64,000 nt of DNA from Lepiota brunneoincarnata (taxonomy: Eukaryota; Basidiomycota; Agaricomycetes; Agaricales; Agaricaceae). Position 1 is the stretch's first letter. The number at the start of each line of letters is the position of its first letter. Location: positions 434,001-498,000 of the forward strand of contig JAEBUN010000023.1 of the NCBI GenBank assembly GCA_023014365.1. The letters run 5' to 3'. The position numbers and the translations under genes were made by a program. The notes under the pieces are model-generated. The model searched no databases, was not told the origin of the DNA, and saw nothing but the letters and a program-made list of their open reading frames with translations. Shown one piece after another: positions 11,931-22,641 of this stretch.

Positions 11931-13516
11931 TCAGTAGCCACCCCCAGCTGACGGTGGATAAGCCCTTGGGGTAAATCCGCCCTTTCTGATAAAGTTGTTG
12001 TCCACTGACACCGCCGACTAGACTCGCTGGTGCGCCACCATGATAGTTACTCGCGGTGTCTTCTTCGTACTCTGGTCCACCCCCAGGACCGGCAAGTAGC
12101 GGATCCTTGAACCTCCCAGACAGGCAGCTTTAGAGCCGACAGAGAATTCTAGGTCTTCGCGCTATAGGAACCGAATCAACACGAAGACACGAGGAAAGAT
12201 AAAACGCAATTGAGCACTCACGGTGAATACTATCCCAATATTTGTACACCATCATCACGCTCAGGAGCATACAGAGCGTGAAGAAAAACAACCCATCAAT
12301 GTAGTGTTTAATTGCGTCGCAGATCGTCACGCTGAAGGCGAACAAAAGGACTTGGGCGATAGTAAAGAAAGCGGTGCCGAATACGATGTCACCAATAGGC
12401 CATCGATCGTCAAGGGTTCGGAATACGAGGATGAGTTGAGATACAATGTAGATGACGGTGCAGATGAGGGGCCACAGAATGTAGATGATCCATAATCCAA
12501 TTGGATTGTCAAACTTGAATCCAGCGAATTGTTTGAACGTCGCGATAGAGATGAAGAATGATACACCAAAGATGGCTAGGCAGGAGATTCGCAAGAACTT
12601 GGAGTCGTGAAGGTGTCAATAACTGCCTTCAAAAGGGGGGTGAGGTAATCCTTACCCATAAAGACAATGGCGTCCCATCTTCAGCGAACTGGAATCCCAC
12701 AAATCCGTTAATGAGGAGACAACAATAAGTCGCGGCTACAAGTCCGGTGTAAACTGCAGCAAACCACTGTTTTGACGTCAGTTGACTGGTTGGCAATCTG
12801 TAGCCATGGTATACGCACAGGGTAACTGCTATTTGATGTGGGAATGACACCAGAGTCGAGGAACATTGCAAGCAACTCGATCACAGCATACATCCAGAAG
12901 AACGTCACGATCTCTTTACGACCTATAGCGAGGTGATGAGCAAGAAGCATTTTCAGGAAAAGGATGTTTGCTGCTACCCACCAACGGCGGTGTACTTGCT
13001 CCGGATGTGGAGGATCATAATGGCGGTCATGATGATAGCGACTATGTGAACAAAACATGTTGCTGAGGGGTGTGTCAGTAAAGATAAATATTCAACTGGG
13101 GTGAAGAAAAAAAAAAGAGAGGGGCTATCGCGACCAGTAGGATCACAGACCCCAACCGCAGATCTGAAATCAAAGCAAAAGTCAAGCTATGTGCGCCCAC
13201 AGCGTCTTCTATCCATCCTTCCCTTTCAGCCCGCACAAGATGTTGCATACCCGACTAGATGTGCGAAATGGGAAACCCCTGATGCGAGTGCAAGCACCAA
13301 GGGTGGCTTGGCCCTTGCCCCCAAAAAAGGCCAAGGCTATGGGTACGGCAGAGCGACAACTCCTTACTCACATGGCTGAAAGATCAGAGTCCCTCCAACA
13401 TCCACATTCCTGCTGTAACAAGTGGGCTCAATGCCTTGATCAGAGCCTACGAGGGGACAAATAACGAGTGCAGCGGTTCGGCAGATGGCGTTGAAGGAGC
13501 CAAATTCAACGCCCAT
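11931..13516 (-). CDS. CHS7: Chitin synthase export chaperone (Chs7 family)
   Basis: Chs7 is an ER membrane chaperone needed for exit of chitin synthase to the cell surface. Exon 1 starts at 13516 ([11 protein letters not shown], then [19 protein letters not shown]), followed by an intron with donor GTGAGT. Later exons give [76 protein letters not shown], then [40 protein letters not shown], and [20 protein letters not shown] with MVYKYWDSI. These are the seven membrane spans and signature blocks of the family. The last exon opens with [12 protein letters not shown] and, after removing one base at each of about 12122, 12110 and 11981, reads [20 protein letters not shown] and ends [18 protein letters not shown] at the TGA at 11931. 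Those three insertions in a probably single-copy gene are suspicious. Confidence 0.88.
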
Positions 13517-13529
13517 GGTTCCGAGGCGG

Positions 13530-13553
13530 GGTGGTGGTGGTGGTGGTGGTGGT
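13530..13553. repeat. (GGT)8 microsatellite in the 5' leader of CHS7
   Basis: Eight perfect GGT units on the plus strand read as (ACC)8 in the CHS7 transcript, ending 13 nt before its ATG. It may affect leader length or start selection. Confidence 0.8.
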
Positions 13554-15584
13554 AGTGGTAAGGAGAGACAAAGGGGTCAGGAGTGTAATTGTGAGGCAGC
13601 TGAACCCTCAGGAGGCGAATGGGAACGGTGTTGTCGACGAGAACGTTGTTATTGATGTCAGCCTCCCGCACAACAAACTCCAACTCTCCCAGGCCTGCTG
13701 ACTAAGCTCGTAGTCCCCCGCCCAATAAAGCTGTCTTGGGGGCGACATGAATCAGGTCTCCAGGCTAGGCCTCAGGAAGTTGGAAGTTTTATTCTAAGGG
13801 GTTATGTGTCCGTTCGCTCCCAAACCCGGGTCCTCAAGATACACTCTTGTAAGAGGGACATACACCCTGTCAAGGTTGTCTGACATTGACTGGGGGGTAT
13901 GCACCAACGTTAGGGTTTTGCGTCTTATTCGGTCTACACGCTCGACTAGGAGTTGTCATGATTCTTATTCATCAGCGTGAACCATCCTGACCTGGGTAGT
14001 TGGAGGCGTCGTTCTGACATGGGTTTGAGACTGTTTGCCATCTTCAAATGCATGACGAGCTCCGACCTAATCTCCATTTCTCCTGCCCCAAGTATTTCTG
14101 GTCCGAACTGGCTCCTAGTAGGGCCAGTAGTTACTACGTCGTCTCTGCGGTGCCCAAGAATTTGTCCATCTCGTCGGTTGATCGGATTTCGCGGCCGTTC
14201 TGGGTGGACCATACTTTTGGCGTGGGCCGACTGAGAAGAACTTACCAGGCTCCAAGGGGCCGAAGGAATGCAAGGGGCAGAGAAAGGAGCCATAGGTAAT
14301 TACGGACCGAGATCAGACTTGAACGGACCCTGTAGATGGACCGCACTCAGTCGCCACAGCCCACTCGAGTCGGACGTACCGTACCGCCTTGCCATGTATG
14401 GGGAAATCACGTTTTTATTGTGGAAATCAGATGGCAATCACCCTTGCAATGACATGGAACATGTACGAAATTTTGGGCAGCGGGCTCAGGAGCCTTGAAA
14501 ACAAATGTACCACCATCATGGCCAAGTGCCACTCGAGGTTGAGTCGCAGTGATAGCGTTACCATCAGAAATGCCAGAGTGAAATTCCTATGAATGAAACC
14601 GCGCCAGCTGGCACCGCGACCCCCGATTAGTTCGATGGAGCCCTCAGTGGCCCCAGTGCGTCCGTTGAGGAGTTAAGGGACTAGGGGGCTATACTACTAC
14701 TCCGCGGGTGTGTGAGCCCGGAGTCACAGCTAGCCTACCACCGACACAACGAAGATCGTGGTCTCAAATCCAGGAGCGCTGGCCCGACCACAAGCATTAC
14801 TGACCCGTCGGAATATCTTCGACCCACCTCCGAACGATCATCCTCCGTTCCACACAGGGCATTAACTCCGGGATGTTCCGCCTGCTCCAGCATGCCACCC
14901 CTCCGACTTAGTCGTTATTCTGACCCCACCAAGTACGTTCAGGCCTGTCCACAACGCAAAAAAGACCATCGCGACATGAAGGATAATCATTCCCCGGATA
15001 TCGCACGGCCCCACATGTCGGGAATGTTAGGCTCGTTTGGCCCGTGGGCCTATCGCAAGCTCTCCAAGGTGTTGTATTTCAATTGATATCGCCATTAGTT
15101 AGGTGTTAGCCGTCCAAGGCAGTCCCGCTCTAGCTGAGCACCCGGTGATCCTTCAGTCCGTTGTCGGAGAACCGTCACTTAACACGCAGGTTTGTTGCGA
15201 ACGACGTAGGGGCCCCCCGCGTGATAGATCGCAAGGAGAACTGTCTGTATCTGTGCCTTTTTGTTGTTTGAAAATGGCGGGAATTGAGAATCAACATCAT
15301 TCCACATGGCTCAAGGTTACAACGCAACGCACTTCTCAAACTGTTAACCTGATCTTCGTACGGAATAGCCCCGACCCGAGCCAAAGATGGGCATGTCCAT
15401 CCCTGGAGATAGTAGCCGTCATCATTTTTACCTCCTGAGGCAATCCCGACCATACGGTGATTTATGTAGGAGATGACTACACCACATGCGCAGTTTGACT
15501 GGAATACGTTTTACTTACCATAACCGCCCGCGGATTTAATCAAGCACTAGCGATGATGACCATGACAGCACCAGAGTGAAGTAC

Positions 15585-15782
15585 CTTCACTCTTGACGCC
15601 GTTTAGTTCTCCATAGCACCGTGATGTCGGGCCAGCACCGCTAAATTTCAAGACAAACTCGGAAGGGTCGAGTAACGCGACCCTCAAAGATGGATAGGGT
15701 GATACACTGCAAGGAGGAGTCATGGACACCGGTAGCAGGTCCCCGTTGCCATTGATAAATATTTTGCCCCCTGCGTCCTTCA
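15585..15782 (-). CDS. Orphan internal exon of an unknown gene
   Basis: On the minus strand, a tract ending GACACAG is followed by 198 nt (66 codons) that stay open and read like real protein (GGKIFINGNGDLLPVSMTPP; YPSLRVALLDPSEFVLKFSG; GAGPTSRCYGELNG). A GGTACTT donor follows. Further downstream, GTTATG/GTAAGT is an excellent donor and GCCTCAG/GAGG an excellent acceptor; joined, they read GGYGGKNDDGYYLQGWTCPS near 15500-15370. The gene as a whole may run from about 16.1 kb to 15.2 kb. I do not recognise the family and could not fix all phases, so start and end of the gene are unknown. Confidence 0.35.
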
Positions 15783-16106
15783 CTGTGTCAAAAATAGCTG
15801 TGTTCCTCTTTTCACGGATGGACAGGAGCAGATGGCAGCGCCTGACCAGGAAAATCAAGCTCAATGATATACATTCATTACGTGAGTGGAGAGCACTCCT
15901 GCTTGTGGTTCCAATTCTGCAAGTTACTCCTTGGCTCGCACTGCAGATAGTCCCTGCCTCTTGTGTGTGATTCATTTCACTCTCGGCGTCTCCCCACGCA
16001 GCTCCCCGCTTCCCCAGTCACGGCCACTGTCACAGTGACATAACCGACAAGGGGAGGAATAACGTGGTCGGAGGCCGTCCGGCTCAGAGTGATGGGGGCC
16101 CATCGT

Positions 16107-16122
16107 TCTCTCTCTCTCTCTC
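16107..16122. repeat. (TC)8 microsatellite
   Basis: Eight perfect TC units in intergenic DNA; complementary to the (GA) run 490 bp downstream. Confidence 0.85.
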
Positions 16123-16608
16123 TTCGGGGCCCCGGCCCAGAAAACAACAATATCAATATTTCCTAAAACGTGAGGTCTCTGTTTCAATATGTCATTTGGG
16201 CCGATAATAGCACGTGTTTTTTTCTACCGATTTTGAGCCGTAAGGGCTAAAGCGGGATGGCGAGACATCCCAATATGGACAAGGCACGTATGAACCTGTC
16301 GGCGGAGCCAACAATGAGCTAGCAACGAGAATCGCTTCTCAACAAGGGCCACGGCCAAGAATCCCGCTTTCAGCTAGCCTTAGACCTCAGGACTTCAGAA
16401 TTTGCTTGATAAATGTTAAGAGTGCGAGTATCGGACGTACGAGCCGGACAAGCGCGGTAATTATGAAGTTGTTCTGGCGGCGGCAGGGAAGGAGGCAGGC
16501 TCCCTTTGTTCGTCAGGACCTTACGAGCATTTAACCCGCATAACTCTAGATGGGCGATGTTTACCACTGGACTCAAGTTTCGACAAGCACGGATGTCCCG
16601 CGGAGTTT

Positions 16609-16629
16609 GAGAGAGAGAGAGAGAGAGAG
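16609..16629. repeat. (GA)10 microsatellite
   Basis: Ten and a half perfect GA units in intergenic DNA. Confidence 0.85.
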
Positions 16630-19280
16630 CGAGAGATAGAAGTAAGCCGTGAGATGTGTCATTGGGATAAAAAACCGACGGATGCGGCGAGCTTGTCTGA
16701 TAGACGCATACGTGCACCATGGATACCGAAGCTTCAGTCAAGTCGAACGAGAACTGAGATGGAGAAGAGATATTGTTCGGGCGGAGCAGATAACGAGTAC
16801 ACATGCGGGGCTTTGGTGCATTTCATGTGGACGCCACGCCGCTGTTGGCGAACAGGGCTTCGCGAATTAGCGGTCGGAGGTTACTTTTTACTGCAGCGGC
16901 ACCCAAAAAGAAGACGAATATGATCTATTGATGTCATGCCTTGACCCCATCTGTTGGGTTTGGTGTGGTGACGGTGAAATTCTAGCCCGCATGACAATGG
17001 CACACAACATCGAACTTTCTACTCATAGCCTGCACCGGATATCAGATTTGCGGAGAACTGTCACCAGAGCCGCCCGAGCCCGAGAACATCGTATGGAGGA
17101 GCTGAGACTGAGGGTTACGTCAATGGTGCAGAGTTGACACCTGGGTTATGGCTCGTCTCTCCTTTGAACTTGTTGTAAGTTTACAAGTCCCGTGCAGCAA
17201 CAGGGGTGACGTTGAGGATCCAGCGTTGTTCATTTTTGTCAGCGTTCAGGCATGAGGCTGGTGGGTTAATAGTGTTTGATGACTCATTCATCCCTATGTG
17301 TAAGAACCGGCATCTTTTTCGTCAGCCACGAGATGGAGGATTACGACGGAGTTTGGAGTTGAGAATACCTGTCATTCTAATGCTCCTAGCGTGGTGGTAT
17401 GAATGTGTAAAGGAGATAATGAGCGTCCTATAACTGTGATTGATCGTTCGTTGGTGCCGAACAGTAGGGATCAGGTTAGGATACATTTATTGCGAGTTGT
17501 CGGACGAGTTGACACCTCGTAACTGGCCTGGAATGCGTCCCTTGTGGCTCAAATGGTCAAGAATGGGCGGTTCGGTGTCGGCTTTCCTGAATTCACACTG
17601 GACGTCTAAGAATTAGTAACCTGAGAACTGGAGCTTGGGTGAAGGACGCCCTGTAACTGCGCGGCCTAGGAGCTGGTAAAAGTAATGCCATGTCACCATG
17701 TGCCGGGGCTGGGAGAATCAGCCCATGATGAAAGCTGTCCATGACATGGGCAATGGCGGAGATGTCGGCCGTGGATCTGAACGGGACCCACAGGCCCACG
17801 GAGGGGAAAGGGAAGGGGGGTTCAATTTTTTTCAATAGTTATGTAACAGCATGGGAGGGGGGGTTCCCAGCCAATCTCACCCAAGATTTCCTGTAAGGAA
17901 GAGAGTTTAAGGTCGCTGATGGGCGGCTGGACACATCTGATCTCAGCTCGGCACTGCAAGCGCTCTCAGCCCCATGGTTAATTCGGTTCGGGCCGTTCCT
18001 TTTTGATAATTTAATCACTCACGTAATGATGATGCTTGCTATTGAGTGTTTCTGACAATTGATACGTCGTTAGGACTGCGATATCTTGCGGAACCGGCGG
18101 CTTGTTGTGCTGTATTATGGGATATATTTTAGTTAGCTAAGTCCCCAGTTACAAGTGCCATTTTGATGATGGACAGCGATGGATGGTGGTTGCCATATCC
18201 GGCGATAACTCTTCCTGTGTCTGAACAGGATCTCTTCTGAGGCAGGCGTAGGAGGGCAATATCATGACGAGATCTCCAGAGTTCGGGAACTCTTTGTATC
18301 GTTGCAGGTTCGTCGGCTATAGCCCTCTGTCTCAAAGCCCGATCCCTTGGTACTTGGTGTAAAATGGGTATGGACGGGGTGGGTCTAGGTTAGTGAGATA
18401 TGGATTCGCTCTGGTTCCACCTTGTCCCGTTCGTCCTTCCTTTCTTTCTTACGAGAGATTGATCATGAAGGATGGAAGGTTTAGGAGTTGGCGCGTGACG
18501 TGAGGCAGGAGGGACACGATGGGTTTTGATAGAATTCAACATGCTTGTTGGAACTCGTTGTTCTCTCCTCGGTCGGCGATGCCTGCCGGGGACTCGGAGG
18601 TCGCACTGGAGGAACGGGTAGATACAAAGGAGATACCTGTAGTGAGTGCCTAATTAGAAGGGTGAGTAATGGCTAAAAATGTATGATCACTGCTGTTATT
18701 AGTGCATTCGTTCCTTCAGGCTCTGGAGGCGGTTTTGCTGTTGATGTTGCCTTTTCCGATTCGTCCTTCCCTGCTGCGACGAATTTGTGGTTACCTTTAT
18801 TATGGATAGAAGGTAAGGAGAGGCTCATCAGGCATTAATCATATTTAGAAGACTGGAGCTGACTTGCTGTTGTCCAGACGTCCAAGACTGATGGTGCTGA
18901 TGCTTGCAGCACCGCAGATGGACGGACGTGTAAGGCATGCATGGAACGTTTTACGAATGGAAGGGCCGTTAAACTTGTCGGCGCAAACTGACGATCCTCA
19001 ACGTAATAAATTACTAGTCGGGGTACTTGGAGGTCACAAATAATAGGAAACTGGACTGTGGGAACGGGAGGAGATGTTATTTCCGGTTTGATATTTTGCA
19101 GGCCAGCAAGCGCGTCAAGATACGCCACGGAACGGTACGGCGGTCAATGTTGTGGTAGTTCTAGGGATTTGACGCCGCGAGTAAATGGTTCGCACTGGAT
19201 GGGGTAGAGGAGAGCCTTGAGCCATCTCCCAGCCAGGGGAGCAAGCGAAAGAACTGGAAGCTGGCCAGTGGGAATAGAGT

Positions 19281-19331
19281 CACGTGCGGAAAAGTTGGGG
19301 AAAGGCTATGGGGAATCCCTGGGGATTCCCC
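19281..19331. promoter_or_regulatory. E-box CACGTG and perfect 10-bp-arm palindrome upstream of the cyclin gene
   Basis: CACGTG (19281-19286) is the core site of bHLH factors such as Pho4 and Cbf1. At 19310-19331, GGGGAATCCC and GGGATTCCCC form a perfect inverted repeat around TG, the shape of a dimer-binding site. Both lie 230-280 nt upstream of the ATG at 19561. Closer to the gene are a C/T tract (19470-19498) and TTTATAC (19526). Confidence 0.4.
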
Positions 19332-19560
19332 CCGAGCGTGATTGAGCCGTGTCCAGAACGAGCAGAAGTCCAACCAGCTGAGCTGGGTTGGTTTGGGAAG
19401 CTGGATCTGATGGGGGTGTGACGCGGATCTGAGGAGTCACGTCCCCGAACGGAACTTGATGAGATTATTCCTTCTCTCTCTCCCTCTCTTTTTTTTTTCG
19501 GAAATGAAATGAAGATTACACTCCTTTTATACCCCAGAGGCGTATAGATCCACGTCCGCC

Positions 19561-22500
19561 ATGCTCGCCGTTCGCAACACCATACACGCGCCCCCGACGC
19601 CGCCCTATACCTCCACCTTTCTTTCCCGAACCACCACCACCCTTCCCCCCATCACCCACCTCGACCGACAGCTGAATGCAATGCAACCCCGTAAGTGCGT
19701 CATTGTTCGACTAATGACAATCCACTCACTCCCTGTAGTGACACCCCCGGCGGATGTAGACATGGTACCGGGAAAGCCAGTAATGCCTGCAGACGCACCC
19801 CATCTCGTCGACTGGCTCGATTTTACACGTTCACGCTCAGCCCACTTCATTGCGGAAAAGACCTGCGAGATGATTTGCTACCTATGGCATGCGAAGCCTC
19901 CAACCACGTCCTCCGATGTGCATACATCCTCAATGGTGTCTGCCGCAAACGCGTACCCCAGCCCCAGCAACTCGCCTCCCAACTCCGCACTGACACATAC
20001 ATCATCCCTTTCGCCCGCGACATCACATCACCAACTCGTTGCCACACCTGCCTTTGTTTCTTTTCTGCAGAAGATTCTTGAGACAACGCAGGTCTCCCAG
20101 TCTGTCATCGTCCTTTCGCTGCACTACATCTACAAATTAAAGGAGAAGACAAGACTGGTCGGTCCGCCTGGCAGCGAGTTTCGGATAGCAGTCGCGGGAC
20201 TTATGATGGCGAACAAGTTTCTTGACGAGTGCGTCACTCCTTTCCTCGTTCACTATTCTTCTTACTAACCCGCCACAGCAACACATACACGAATAAAACC
20301 TGGTCCGAAGTATCGGGTATTGAGCTTGCTGAAGTCAATGCGATGGAGAAGGAGTTTCTTGAGGGCGTCCGCTACAACCTTTATGTTGACAAGGCCACCT
20401 ATGAAGCGTGGTTGAACCTCCTAAAGGGCCTTGTCATGGCAAAGGAACGCGATTTGTTGAGGGCACGCGAGAGGCGCAAGCACAGACGAAGAATTCTTGG
20501 AGGAGTTGGACATGGTCAAGCGCACACGCCCAGTGGGCGAGCGAGGTATTACAGGACAACTGGTAATGGCCCTTGTCCTCTACCCGTTTCTTCTACAGTG
20601 GAATCGCATCACCGCCAACAGGCAGTGATACAGCCAAGGGCTCGTTCAATTTCACCTGTCTCCAGGTCCTCTTTTCTCTCTCAGCCCCTCCCTCCGATTC
20701 AGACCCAACTACTGCCTCCACCGACGCTTTCGTCCCAGCCTCACATCCATCAACCCCACCCTCAACCTTCCTACAATTACAATCCTCCCTCGTATAGCCA
20801 CTCTCCGTCTCCCGCCCCATCCTCACTCAAACGATCTGCTGCGGCAGCATTTTCTCCTACGTCAGCCACTTTCTCGCAGGTGCCAACCAAGAGGAGCGGG
20901 GTTGCCACAGACGCGTTCCCGTCTATCGCAAGTTCGACATCGCAGGTTGCACCAACCTCGACCGCACCTGCTGTCACGGATCAGACAACAAGCCACATCC
21001 ACCACCAGAGACCAGGCATAACCCTGCAGATTCCACAGGAACAGCGACCCACACAAGTCCACTCATATTCACCAATGGATGGGTTGCCCCTGCAAGGCTT
21101 CGCCAAAATGAGCCTGGGTTCAACCGCCCCCATCCCTACCCCCTCCACAACCTCTTACATAATGCCCTCAAGTTCAAATTCTTTGAGCTCAGCGCTGGGA
21201 CCGATGCCAGGGGAACGCGAGCGAGAGAGGAGGGCAGAGGAGTCCAGGAAGCAACCAGTTCCGCTGACCGCACTTGTCCAACCCTATGCGTATGCGATGG
21301 AGGATCAGCGGAAGAGTGGAGCGCCCAAGGTAAGTGCGAAGCCGAGGGCTGCCAAATCACTCATTGTACTGATCTCTTATTGTTCTCAGAATTTGTATTT
21401 CTATACGCTGGCTTGTTCGCCTTTGGAATATGCATCAAATGCCCCGACAAGAGCCCCATCCCCGACCCGTGTTCCCCAACAGGAAGAGCACGAGGTGGAG
21501 CGGGAGGCTGCCTTGGAGAGGGAAAGAGAAAGAGAGCTGGAAAGGCAATGGGAACTTCAGGCTGAACGTGAGAAGGAAAAGGAAAGGGAGAGGGAACGAC
21601 TTCGCAGAGCACGTCTACGTGTCCACCGGCCACCACCTCCTTCTACTGTCCGCTACTCCGATTACGCGTATATGCCCTATGTCTCTTCTTCGGCGGTGAC
21701 TGGACATCCCAGCTACCAATGGAGCTCACCCTATGTGTGTGGTCGCATCTACGACGTGCGTTCCGCCAGCTTATACGACTTCCACTGTCGGGCAAAGTCA
21801 GAGCGCACGAACAAGTCCAGCTGCCGGCAACACCTTCAATGTGACTGGGAGATACTTTGATGCAGTTAAGTTTGAGGTTGCAAGGACACAAGGATATGCA
21901 CCCTCCGCAGGCGTCAACCAACAGCCACCTCAGTCAACGAGAAATGGGCAGGAATACGGCCAATTCCAATCACAGGCGCAACAACATTACTACGGCCCGT
22001 CTGAATCTACGCATCCCCGCCTGCAGCCAGCTCCTCCCCCATCCCAACCCGCCAGCAAACCCCAAGGACGAAACCCCTATCCCCAGCACAGTCCGCCTAC
22101 CCCCGCTACTTCGACTTCGACCTCTCCCATCACTTTCATTCCCTTGACCCGCAACGGACACGGCACCAATGGACATGGCAATTACGAAGTGACTCACGCT
22201 AATGCCCATGGAATCCGTGGATCTGGAACTCCCTCGTACCCATCCATTGCTAATGGTAGCACCTACAACTATGAACGTTGCTGTGTCTCGGCTTACGCGA
22301 GTCCCGCAATAGATGCGAGAAAATACAGCCCTCCTCAAGGGTTTGGCAGTAGACCGGTGTCTGCGTTGCCACCCCCGGCAACTTATGTTCCCAATACTTT
22401 ATCCAACGCTGCCCGAGAGGAACTCGCTTTTGCCCAGGCTCAGGCACAACTCCAGAAGCCTAGACAGCAACAGTTCGACAGCCCAGGTGTACCAGCCGCC

Positions 22501-22641
22501 CCTTTTGCCAACGCCGGACCCCCAGGAGTCCATCACCTGCAGTACTATTCAGCACCACCTCCGGCTACCACTGCCCCTGACGCACGCAGTGGATACGGAT
22601 ATAACGAGTTTGGAGGATACGTGAATGGTTACAGGCGCTGA
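19561..22641 (+). CDS. PHO80/PCL-type cyclin with long low-complexity tail
   Basis: Cyclins of this class activate Pho85/CDK5-like kinases. After a proline/threonine-rich start and an intron (about 19690-19738), residues read VDWLDFTRSRSAHFIAEKTC and then the cyclin box: TPAFVSFLQKILETTQVSQS, VIVLSLHYIYKLKEKTRL, FRIAVAGLMMANKFLD, an intron (about 20230-20278) and NTYTNKTWSEVSGI, NAMEKEFLEGVRYNLYVD. This is the fungal Pcl1/Pcl2/Pho80 pattern. A 60-nt in-frame intron lies near 21330-21389. The rest, some 600 residues, is disordered: P/S/T/Q-rich, with an E/R-rich charged helix (21500-21600) and a G/Y/N-rich end (GYGYNEFGGYVNGYRR). Near 21740 the reading frame moves by one base, probably a stray insertion. 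The alternative is a shorter protein ending at 21860. Confidence 0.8.

Larger units (their letters stand above)
13554..19280. other. Gene-poor 5.7-kb region
   Basis: Apart from one credible exon (15782-15585, minus strand, listed separately) I find no gene. Plus-strand ORFs at 14712-15086 and 16928-17137 lack any family feature or splice partner. A (TC)8 run at 16107-16122 and a (GA)10 run at 16609-16629 are the main simple repeats. Confidence 0.4.

Noticed and set aside
16107..16629. (TC)8 and (GA)10 runs as an inverted repeat structure
   Set aside because: They are complementary only because both are dinucleotide repeats; the sequence between and around them shows no further symmetry.
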